From Leptospirillum ferrooxidans C2-3 (GTDB lineage: Bacteria > Nitrospirota > Leptospirillia > Leptospirillales > Leptospirillaceae), in the NCBI RefSeq assembly GCF_000284315.1, contig NC_017094.1, positions 2,077,486-2,141,485 on the forward strand: a DNA stretch of 64,000 nucleotides, given 5' to 3'. Positions 17,481 through 26,785 of the stretch are shown here, in pieces. The stretch's first letter is position 1, and each line of letters opens with the position of its first letter. The translations under genes were made by a program, and so were the position numbers. The notes under the pieces were generated by a model. It saw nothing but the letters and a program-made list of their open reading frames with translations, searched no databases and was not told where the DNA came from.

Positions 17481-17498
17481 CTGTAAAGAATCTGTCAC
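17481..17498 (+). promoter_or_regulatory. possible second Pho box, two half-sites, reverse orientation
   Basis: CTGTAAAGAATCTGTCAC on the plus strand fits the 18-base Pho box pattern (CTGTmAtAwAwCTGTCAy type), with half-sites 11 bases apart. It lies 75 bases before the regulator start but points away from it. It could serve autoregulation or repression. One half-site deviates (TGTAAA), so a chance match is possible. Confidence 0.4.
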
Positions 17499-17571
17499 AA
17501 ATCGGAAAACCGGAGATTGGGACCCATCGGCCCCTATCAAAACGCATGATAAACACATTTTCTGAAAAGCT

Positions 17572-17603
17572 GCCGGAAGGAAAGGAAAACATTCCCTTCC
17601 GGC
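17572..17603 (-). terminator. Rho-independent terminator of the porin gene
   Basis: GCCGGAAGG and CCTTCCGGC form a perfect nine-base stem with a 14-base loop, starting about 18 bases after the porin stop on the minus strand. The hairpin is followed by AGCTTTTC, a short T stretch. It separates the porin transcript from the regulator gene. Confidence 0.6.
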
Positions 17604-17621
17604 GCCAGGTGATACAAAGAC

Positions 17622-19280
17622 TTAGAAGAAGTAGAACCAGGACATCATGACGCGGTTGTCGATGGCGTTCATGCCTGTGGTGTAGAGGGTGTCAAACTGG
17701 CCGTATTCAAGACCTGCCCGAACGGCTGGAGTGAAATCGTGCCAGAGGTCGACAAAGGCGAAGGTATTGGCCGTCCATGCCGCAGAGTACTTGAACAGAC
17801 CGTTGGTGGAGCCGGCACCGCCGGTATTGTAGGCCCCCACCGTGTTGGCGATGCTCTGAAGGTTTGTCGCATCGGTCTGGGCAAGACCGACGGCGATCGA
17901 CGTATGGGCATCGTCGGGAAAGTAATACTGCAGATCCACGTTGAAGGAGCGGGTATCAAGCGGAACAAAGGCATTTCCGTTGATGAAGAAGGTTCCACCC
18001 GGATAGACTGCCGCTGAACCCTGGTTGAGACCGCCACTCGTTCCGTAGTTCAGGTTCGGAAACTGCCATGCATCCCCCTGACCATAGGAGTACTCCGCCG
18101 TCAGGGTCAGGTTGTTTCCGGGCTTTCCGTCCTTGACCGGGATGATTGGAAGCCAGAGGTCGATGGCATAGGCCGAGGTGAAGCTGTTGAAGCCCTGGCC
18201 GGCGGGATTGGCTGCATTGACCTGTTTCGTGGAGCTATTCGTCGTAGTTCCAGGATTTCCCAAATACCCGTCATAGTTGGTCTGGATATCCGAAAATCCG
18301 ATGGCGAGGGGGAACTGTCCCTTTCCCGTATCTCCGATCATCCCTTCTCCCATCCATCCGGTATCGGCATATTTGATACCTTCCACAAAGGTTGGCACGC
18401 CGGACGTCTCCGCGGGTGGCATCTGAACCGATCCAGCCACTTCGATATGGCTGTCGTCCGTCAGATGGATGATCTTGTACCAGCGGGCCTGGGGGAATCG
18501 ACCGTAGAGCGTTCCCGGACCTGGCGCGATCTGGACCGAATTGTAGATATTGTAAGGTTGCCATCCGAACAGGGACCAGTATTGTCCCAGAAGGAAGTTC
18601 CCGAAGTCCGGAGTCGTGATGTCCATGAAGAAGTGACGGATACGAAAGATCGGGTTGGTCAGGTAGCCCGGACCGGAGCCTGCGGAACCCGCCGCCTGAG
18701 AGATGCTCCCGCCATATTGGGATTCACCGGGGTTCGCCAGAAAGTCCATTTCCAGAAGGGCCCGGATCTTGTACCCGTTATAGACCGGAGAGGACAGGGC
18801 GAAACCGATACGAGAGTTGTTCACGTCAAATCCCATGGCGTTGTGGTCCACCGTTGCACCAAGGGAGGAGAGCTGCCCAGTAGAGGTTCTTCCGCCCTGG
18901 ACGGTACTGGCGTTTGCCGCACCGGCGTTGAACGGCCAGTTATTGAAGGAATTCGAAGAATCATACACGGTATCGAACTGCACAAACCCGTACATCATGG
19001 TCTGCCATTTTCCCACCATCGAGGTATACCCTGGTGGAGGAGCATCCGGAATCAGGTTCTGAAAGGAATTATGGATTTCGGAGTTCAATCTGTCCGGATC
19101 GACCGGGGGAGCCTGAGTAACAGGCTGCGGCTTCGAATAAGGGGAATCCGGTGTCAGGTTGTCCGCCACCTGGGTGGGGTTATCGAGACTGGCCGCCCAG
19201 ACAGGCTTTTGTGTTGCAAGGGCCAGAACCCCAGCTGCCAGGACAGAAAGTCCGATGGCGACATGGCGAGTCTTGCGCAT
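17622..19280 (-). CDS. outer-membrane porin (DcaP/OprP-like), probable phosphate-linked porin
   Basis: A 552-residue protein. Signal peptide MRKTRHVAIGLSVLAAGV...VWA at 1-29, then a short linker and a long run of amphipathic strands typical of a 16-strand barrel. Stretches such as MYGFVQFDTVYDSS and FLLGQYWSLFGWQPYN resemble DcaP-like trimeric porins, and the protein ends in aromatic WFYFF, the barrel terminal signature. The ATG at 19280 has AGGAGG 7 bases upstream; the frame open to 19421 is spurious. Directly upstream of the PhoB-like regulator and pst genes, so phosphate or polyphosphate passage is a reasonable inference, although it has its own terminator. Confidence 0.85.
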   Translation of the reverse strand: MRKTRHVAIGLSVLAAGVLALATQKPVWAASLDNPTQVADNLTPDSPYSKPQPVTQAPPVDPDRLNSEIHNSFQNLIPDAPPPGYTSMVGKWQTMMYGFVQFDTVYDSSNSFNNWPFNAGAANASTVQGGRTSTGQLSSLGATVDHNAMGFDVNNSRIGFALSSPVYNGYKIRALLEMDFLANPGESQYGGSISQAAGSAGSGPGYLTNPIFRIRHFFMDITTPDFGNFLLGQYWSLFGWQPYNIYNSVQIAPGPGTLYGRFPQARWYKIIHLTDDSHIEVAGSVQMPPAETSGVPTFVEGIKYADTGWMGEGMIGDTGKGQFPLAIGFSDIQTNYDGYLGNPGTTTNSSTKQVNAANPAGQGFNSFTSAYAIDLWLPIIPVKDGKPGNNLTLTAEYSYGQGDAWQFPNLNYGTSGGLNQGSAAVYPGGTFFINGNAFVPLDTRSFNVDLQYYFPDDAHTSIAVGLAQTDATNLQSIANTVGAYNTGGAGSTNGLFKYSAAWTANTFAFVDLWHDFTPAVRAGLEYGQFDTLYTTGMNAIDNRVMMSWFYFF

Positions 19281-19608
19281 GAAAGAACCTCCTCTGAAAA
19301 CAGAACGAATGGATGAAAGATCGACACAAGCCAATAACAGGTCAACAATGTTTTTTGTCCAATATTGTCGAACATCCGGAAGGATTGATGTCCGGAACGC
19401 GGACGATCCTATAGAATCCAAAAAAAGGGAACATCAAGACAATGTGACAAACCCGTGAACTCTTCACCTGAACCATCCGGAGAACTTCACCCGCTTGTGA
19501 CGGGAAACATTGACAGAATGACAGCCAGAACATGAACATAGAGACAGACTGTGGCCAACCGTTCATTTCTTTCAGACAGACAACAACCCATTCAGACAGG
19601 AGATCCGC
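19281..19608. promoter_or_regulatory. divergent intergenic region between porin and thiamine-binding protein genes
   Basis: About 330 bases without a gene. On the minus strand, TTGACC near 19345 is a plausible -35 for the porin, but no good -10 sits 17 bases on. A CTGTCATTCTGTCAAT pair occurs around 19511-19527, but its repeats are spaced 8 bases apart, not the 11 of a Pho box. A T-tract of eight lies near 19420. No riboswitch-like fold or TPP box was recognised. Confidence 0.35.
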
Positions 19609-19923
19609 ATGTCCGTTCTACTGGAATTCAGCATGTCCCCGTTGGATAAAGGCGCGAGTGTCGGCGCATATGTTTCAAGATCCCTCGACATCATTGACAA
19701 AAGTGGCATCTCCTATCAGCTCAACCCCATGGGGACCGTCCTCGAGGGAGAATGGGACGAAGTCATGGCCGTTGTCAGGGACTGCTATCTGAGAATGAGT
19801 CAGGATTGCGAACGGATCTCGGTCGCTATCAAGGTGGATGCCCGCGCGGGGCAAACCGGAAGGATCGCGGGAAAGATCAACTCCGTCGAAAAACATCTCG
19901 GCAGAAGCGTCAAGCATATCTGA
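19609..19923 (+). CDS. MTH1187/UPF0045-family thiamine-binding protein
   Basis: The 104 residues cover the complete ferredoxin-like fold of this family. LLEFSMSPLDKGASVGAYV is at the start, with a central YQLNPMGTVLEGEWDEVM and the C-terminal RISVAIKVDARAG followed by a basic helix. Members bind thiamine or hydroxymethylpyrimidine and form tetramers; cytoplasmic. No thiamine transport gene is adjacent, and I see no TPP riboswitch upstream. AGGAG lies 6 bases before the ATG. Confidence 0.9.
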   Translation: MSVLLEFSMSPLDKGASVGAYVSRSLDIIDKSGISYQLNPMGTVLEGEWDEVMAVVRDCYLRMSQDCERISVAIKVDARAGQTGRIAGKINSVEKHLGRSVKHI

Positions 19924-20146
19924 GGCTACCGGAAGACTCCCCTTTTAGACTCCCCTGATGGAATGCTATGATGGGGCCAGTCTTTTTCGAAAATCGAAAT
20001 TATGAAGGGGAGATTTGCGTCTTTTCGGGAGCTTCTTCCGAAGATCCTTTTCGGAACAACTTCGGGACATCACAGCGGGAAGAGGGAACTCTCCCGGAAC
20101 ATCCATCCGGTACCGGTCTCAAGGCCAACAAAAAAGAAAGCGGTAG

Positions 20147-22053
<1,907 letters not shown>

Positions 22054-22425
22054 CTTATATCGCCCTCTTTGTCATCGCCCAACATCACTCATTGCCGTCC
22101 CGATCCGGAAAGACAACCCATCTTCCCATGTGTTTGTCCCGATGGTCCAACCTTTTCTCAAAATGTGGCCGGAAAGAAGACTTCCCTGAGAAATGGCAAC
22201 AATCGAAAAAAGCACCTGCATCCATCAATTCATGATATAATCCGGTAACAGGTTGACCGAGTTCCAAAAGACATATTCTGCTCATTCCTACGGATGTCCC
22301 ATTCCACCATGGACAGAACCATGGTCCGAACAAGAAATCCGTAAAGGAAAGTCCGGGTGATTTTCTGACTCCCAGAAGGCCTTTCCAGAACGACCGAATG
22401 AATATAAACAAGATGGAGACAAGCA
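22054..22425. other. intergenic region upstream of the SagB-like gene
   Basis: About 370 bases without a supported gene. TGATATAAT at 22233-22241 on the plus strand is an extended -10 for the SagB-like gene, giving a leader of about 180 bases. The leader contains GGAAAGTCCGGG (22346-22357) by chance; see rejected items. An inverted repeat CCATGG-acagaa-CCATGG-like element lies near 22310. No structured RNA family was recognised, but the leader length leaves room for control. Confidence 0.4.
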
Positions 22426-23991
22426 TTGACACCCTTTTATGAGTCCTGTGCCGAATATTATCACAGCGACACCAAATATGATCGAAAGACCATTCACAGA
22501 ACAAAGGGGCTGGACTTTTCCAGAAAACCGGCTCCGTTCAAGGACTACCAGGCGGACCATCCCGTCTCCCTGACCCCCTTTCTTCCCTTCAATTATCTTC
22601 CCTTTACCAGAACGCCCCTTCCAGAAGCTCCGATTCAGCCTCCCTATCCATGGGGGCTTTCGGAGATTTCCCAGCTCCTTTTCTTTTCCTATGGTGTTAC
22701 TGCCATTCTGGATTCACCCCGATCGGAACAGACACTTCTTCGGGCGGCACCCTCCGCGGGAGGACTTTATCCCGCCGAAATCTATCTCGCTTTCCGGGAC
22801 CTTCCCTTTATTCCCAATGGGATCTACCACTACAACGGGAAGGAACACTCTCTCCTGCCATTGTATGAGGGAGATTTCATGGACCGTCTCTCCTCCTACC
22901 TTTACCATCACCCGACTTTGTCCAAAACAAAGGCCCTCGTCTTCCTCTCCGGATTTTTTGAGCGGTCTGCATGGCGTTATGGCGAACGGGGCTACCGGAG
23001 AATTCTTCTCGACACTGGCCACCTGATCGGGAATCTCTCCCTCATGGCAAAAGAGACAGGATTTGTTCCCTTTCCCCTTTCGGGATTCAATGACCACGCG
23101 TTCAACTCCTTCCTGTTCCTGGAGGATCAAAAGGAAGTTGTCCTCGCCGCCATGCCTCTGCTGCGCCCCGAAGATGTGACCGAGTCCTGTCTGTCTCTGC
23201 CGTTCTATCCATCACCGCTGCTTCCTCCCTATTCACCGCCACAGGATCCTGAAACAGGAGTGCTCTTCCGGGACCTGCACCGGCTCTCCTCCCTCGGAGC
23301 GGACCCTCCGGGAGTCATCCTGAACAGACGTCCGGACAAAACCCATCTTCCCGCCCCTGAAAGCACCCATCTTCCCATCGGTGAGCCCATTACCCTTCCC
23401 GGGGAGGCACATGATTTCAAAGGGCAGATCCCCAAGACCCTTCTCATGAGGCGTTCTGCGAGACAATACTCCGGGGCTCCCGTAAGTCTTGCCAGGATGT
23501 CCGAGATCCTGAAATATGGCTATCAGGACATCGACCCCGTCGAAGAAGGGGTCGTTCCCAGTGTCCCGCACTTCTTCCAGCCGAATCTCTTCACATCCTA
23601 TATCGTCGTCAATTCGGTCACGGAGCTCATCCCCGGACTCTATCGCTTCGATCCCCTCGCAGGGACGCTGACTCTCCTCAACCGCGGCTATTTCGCGGAA
23701 ACGGTCTGTGAATTCGTCCTCGGACAGGATCTGGGACGGGACGCTGCATTTGTCCTGATTCAGGTCGCTGATCTTGAACACCTGGTGATCCAGTACGGAC
23801 AGAGGGCGTACAGAACCCTTCACATGGATGTTGGCCAGATCGGGGAACGGATCAACCTCGCAGCGGCTCATGCCGGGGTGGGAGCCAGCGGCATCGGAGG
23901 ATTCTACGATGATGAAGTCACCGATTTTCTGGGACTTCCCAACACCATGGCTGTCCTGTACATCACCACCGTTGGTGCTATTCCGGGTTAA
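22426..23991 (+). CDS. SagB/ThcOx-like FMN oxidoreductase, tandem nitroreductase domains
   Basis: A 521-residue protein built of two nitroreductase-like halves. The first (about 70-260) has RAAPSAGGLYPAEIYL, the SagB/ThcOx signature for FMN binding. The second (about 330-520) has RRSARQYSG, QPNLFTSYIVVN and HMDVGQIGERINLAA...GASGIGGFYDD. SagB enzymes oxidise azolines to azoles in thiazole/oxazole peptides, but no YcaO cyclodehydratase or precursor peptide is nearby. The two-domain form occurs in other bacteria without a known substrate. TTG start at 22426 with GGAG 7 bases upstream. It is 18 bases ahead of a UbiB-like gene, so the two are likely co-transcribed. Confidence 0.85.
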   Translation: MTPFYESCAEYYHSDTKYDRKTIHRTKGLDFSRKPAPFKDYQADHPVSLTPFLPFNYLPFTRTPLPEAPIQPPYPWGLSEISQLLFFSYGVTAILDSPRSEQTLLRAAPSAGGLYPAEIYLAFRDLPFIPNGIYHYNGKEHSLLPLYEGDFMDRLSSYLYHHPTLSKTKALVFLSGFFERSAWRYGERGYRRILLDTGHLIGNLSLMAKETGFVPFPLSGFNDHAFNSFLFLEDQKEVVLAAMPLLRPEDVTESCLSLPFYPSPLLPPYSPPQDPETGVLFRDLHRLSSLGADPPGVILNRRPDKTHLPAPESTHLPIGEPITLPGEAHDFKGQIPKTLLMRRSARQYSGAPVSLARMSEILKYGYQDIDPVEEGVVPSVPHFFQPNLFTSYIVVNSVTELIPGLYRFDPLAGTLTLLNRGYFAETVCEFVLGQDLGRDAAFVLIQVADLEHLVIQYGQRAYRTLHMDVGQIGERINLAAAHAGVGASGIGGFYDDEVTDFLGLPNTMAVLYITTVGAIPG

Positions 23992-24009
23992 CCCCCGGAG
24001 CTTTCCTGC

Positions 24010-25695
24010 ATGGTGATCCCCGGTACGAGAGCAATCTCCGACATTTCCCGACTGAAGTTCATCGTCAGGGTTTTCCTGAAATACGGATTTGACGATGTCG
24101 TGGGATTTTTCCGCCTTGGCCCGGTTCTTTCCGCAGGCAGGAGGGTGACCAGACGTCCCGAGACACGAACCCTTTCAAGGCCTGTCCGGCTCAGGATGGC
24201 TCTTGAGGAGCTTGGTCCGACCTTTTCGAAGTTCGGACAGCTCATGGCCTCGAGAGCCGACCTTTTTCCACCGGACTACATCAACGAATTCCAGAAACTC
24301 GAGGATAGTCTTCCTCCCGTTCCGGAGCCCCAGATCAAGGAGGCCCTCAAGAACGCTCTCGGCAGTCTCCCGGAAGAAAAATTCCAGTCTTTTAACTGGA
24401 CACCGATCGCAATGGCCACCATTGCCCAAGTCCATGAAGCCGTTCTTCACTCGGGAGAGCGGGTCGCCGTCAAGATCCGAAGACCCGGCATCACACAAAC
24501 GATCGAGGCAGACCTCGCGATTTTAAAGACACTGGCGGAACTTGCCGAAAAACACCTCCCCGAACTCAGGCTCTTCCGCCCCAGGGAACTATGCCGCCAT
24601 TTCACCAAAAACCTCAGATGGGAACTGGACTTCTCCCATGAAGCCAGAAACATGGAACTTGCCCTGGAACAATTTGTCGATGACCCAACGGTTGTCGTTC
24701 CACGGTCCTTTCCCGAGCTTTCATCCGAATCCGTTCTGGTTATGGAGTTTCTTGAAGGGATCAAGATCACCAGAACCGCGGATTTCCAAGCGATTGGCAT
24801 CCGGCCCGAGATGATTGCGCAAAGAGGGGCCAGGATGGTTTTCCGACAGGTGTTCGTCAATGGATTCTTTCAGGGAGATCCCCACCCGGGCAATCTTCTT
24901 GTGCTGCCTGATGGCGCCATCGGACTTCTGGATTTCGGAATGTTCGGAAGGATCTCAAAGGAAAGAAGGGCTCTTTTGGGTGACCTGCTCTTCTCCATTG
25001 TCGAGAGGGATATCCCCTTCATGATCTCGACGATGGACCGCCTTGGAATCCTTGGAAACGACCCCGACAGGAAGGAAAAACAAGGCGCCCTGGGGGAAGA
25101 CCTGACCGGACTTCTGGATGAGTTCATTGACAGGCCACTTGGGGAAATTCGTGTCGAAGCCCTTTTTTCAGAGCTATTTGAGGTGATCCGGACCAACCAG
25201 CTTGTTCTGCCCCCCGACCTGACCCTTCTGATGAGAGCGATCGTCATCATGGATGGCATTGGCCGGACACTCGACCCGAGCTTCAACATGCTCACCGAAG
25301 GTCGTCCGTTCATAGAAAACCTGATCAAAAGCCAGGTGACACCTTCCTCCCTGAAAAAGTCCTTCCGGAGGGGAGGACTGAGCTTGCTGAGGGCCTTCTC
25401 AAGGCTTCCAGAAGAGGTTGAACGCGTCCTTTACAAGGTTCGCTCCGGCAGGATCCGGGTGGATTTCAACCTGCGTCACCTTGAAGAATTGATTGGCGAA
25501 ATGGACAAGGCCGGCAATCGCCTTTCCGTCTCCATCCTGGTCGGAGCCCTGGTGATCGGATCGGCCATGATCTTTTCTTCTCCCAAGGGACCGAAATTTC
25601 TGGGTGTGTCATCGGTTGGACTTGTCGGTTTTCTGGTGGCGGGTCTTCTGGGAATCGGTCTCATCATCTCAATCCTTCGCTCCGGAAGACTCTAG
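24010..25695 (+). CDS. UbiB/ABC1 (ADCK)-family atypical kinase
   Basis: 561 residues. The KxGQ motif is KFGQ at 74-77. The Ala-rich loop reads AMATIAQVH at about 134-142 where AAAS is usual. VKIRRPG gives the ATP lysine (K155), then NFxxExDF-like LRWELDFSHEA, GDPHPGN and LLDFGMFGRI for the metal site. Two membrane segments close the C-terminus (about 510-555). UbiB proteins support quinone biosynthesis through an ATPase activity on lipids; in a quinone pathway not seen here the substrate is unknown. ATG at 24010, GGAG 9 bases upstream, downstream of the SagB-like gene. Confidence 0.93.
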   Translation: MVIPGTRAISDISRLKFIVRVFLKYGFDDVVGFFRLGPVLSAGRRVTRRPETRTLSRPVRLRMALEELGPTFSKFGQLMASRADLFPPDYINEFQKLEDSLPPVPEPQIKEALKNALGSLPEEKFQSFNWTPIAMATIAQVHEAVLHSGERVAVKIRRPGITQTIEADLAILKTLAELAEKHLPELRLFRPRELCRHFTKNLRWELDFSHEARNMELALEQFVDDPTVVVPRSFPELSSESVLVMEFLEGIKITRTADFQAIGIRPEMIAQRGARMVFRQVFVNGFFQGDPHPGNLLVLPDGAIGLLDFGMFGRISKERRALLGDLLFSIVERDIPFMISTMDRLGILGNDPDRKEKQGALGEDLTGLLDEFIDRPLGEIRVEALFSELFEVIRTNQLVLPPDLTLLMRAIVIMDGIGRTLDPSFNMLTEGRPFIENLIKSQVTPSSLKKSFRRGGLSLLRAFSRLPEEVERVLYKVRSGRIRVDFNLRHLEELIGEMDKAGNRLSVSILVGALVIGSAMIFSSPKGPKFLGVSSVGLVGFLVAGLLGIGLIISILRSGRL

Positions 25696-25706
25696 CAGAC
25701 ACAACT

Positions 25707-26411
25707 TCATTTTTGCCTGAAGGCTCCCCGGTCTCTCAAACTGACAAAGGCATGATCACCAAGAACAATGTGATCGACCACACGGATCCCCAACAGCTCC
25801 CCACATTCAATCAGACGAACCGTCAGATTATAATCGTCAACCGATGGCTCAGGATCTCCTGACGGATGGTTGTGCACAAAGATCACCGCAGCAGCTGATT
25901 CCCTGACCGCAGGCAGAAAAGCTTCCCGGGGATGGACCAGCGTCATTGTCAGTGAGCCTTCCGAGATTTTCTCTGTCTTTAAAAGCCTGTGCTTCTGGTT
26001 CAGCAACAACGCCCAGAAACTTTCCCTCCTGGCATCCCGGAGCTTTGGCCCCAAAATGTCATAGACCTCCTGCCCAGAACTGATGACAGGATCTCTCTCA
26101 TCCCTTGGAGCGGCCGCCCTTCTGCCCAGCTCGAACGCCGCCAGAAGCTGAGCTCCTTTCGCCATTCCGACTCCTGATATCGACGAAAGTTCCGGTATTC
26201 TCGCGGCTGAAAGAGCTGAAAGCCCTCCAAAATGGGCCAAGAGCCGCTGTGCCAGTGCAACAACGGTCTCTTTTCGGGAGCCCACACGAAGAAGAATCGC
26301 CAAAAGCTCCGAATCGGAAAGTGACCATGCTCCCCTTGCCGCAAGCTTTTCCCTTGGTCGGTCTTCAACAGGCCACTCGGCCACCCGGTAATGTCTTTCC
26401 TCCAGTGTCAT
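25707..26411 (-). CDS. radC: RadC family JAB1/MPN protein
   Basis: 234 residues: an N-terminal helix-hairpin-helix-like part (LSDSELLAILLRVGS...ISGVGMAKGAQLLAAFELGRR) and a C-terminal JAB/MPN domain with HNHPSGDPEPSVDD, the zinc-binding HxH-x(n)-D. RadC members are common genome-maintenance genes, but no clear repair role is established. Convergent with the UbiB-like gene (11 bases apart). The ATG at 26411 has GGAGG immediately before it, unusually close, so the true start may be slightly downstream. Confidence 0.94.
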   Translation of the reverse strand: MTLEERHYRVAEWPVEDRPREKLAARGAWSLSDSELLAILLRVGSRKETVVALAQRLLAHFGGLSALSAARIPELSSISGVGMAKGAQLLAAFELGRRAAAPRDERDPVISSGQEVYDILGPKLRDARRESFWALLLNQKHRLLKTEKISEGSLTMTLVHPREAFLPAVRESAAAVIFVHNHPSGDPEPSVDDYNLTVRLIECGELLGIRVVDHIVLGDHAFVSLRDRGAFRQK

Positions 26412-26785
26412 CCTCCATCAAAAGATCGATCATCGCGGAACTTCCCGATCAGAAATGTCTCCACACTGTACCCCCCTCAAAGATTCAGGAACAGTCTGGA
26501 AAGATGGCGCCTTCCGATTTTCTCCCCTTAATAGAGTTGATGGAATGATGTCACCAGGGTCCCCGGGGAGCATCATTCTGATACCGTCTCTCCCTCACAA
26601 GCATCCCCTTTATTTCCAAAGCGATTCAAAGGGAGAGGATCACTCCCGACCCAATGTTCTAGAAAGGACATGATTGAAGGTCTACACTTCTGATATAATC
26701 ACTTCCTAAAATCCATCCAGAAAAACATGTTGCAAAGACAAACGCATTCGCCCCAAAAAGAGGCATCTCCCGATGGAAACAGCGC
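26412..26785. other. intergenic region upstream of the giant PAS/GGDEF/EAL gene
   Basis: About 370 bases. TGATATAAT at 26691-26699 is an extended -10 on the plus strand, identical to the one before the SagB-like gene, and gives a leader of about 80 bases to the ATG at 26786. TTGAAG at 26674 is only 14 bases away, too near to be a proper -35. No gene or structured RNA was recognised. Ribosome-site strength before the ATG is weak (GATGGAA). Confidence 0.4.

Noticed and set aside
19511-19527. CTGTCATTCTGTCAAT as a Pho box for the porin
   Set aside because: Half-site spacing is 8 bases, not 11.
19430-19608. TPP riboswitch upstream of the thiamine-binding protein
   Set aside because: No CTGAGA or partner core was found.
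22346-22357. GGAAAGTCCGGG resembling the conserved 5' core of RNase P RNA
   Set aside because: The 3' ACAGAA...GGCTTA partner is missing and the required 350 or so bases would run into a coding region.
22085-22504. Minus-strand frame of 139 codons in the gap before the SagB-like gene
   Set aside because: Cys/Trp-rich composition unlike real proteins here, no ribosome site, and it overlaps the SagB-like start.
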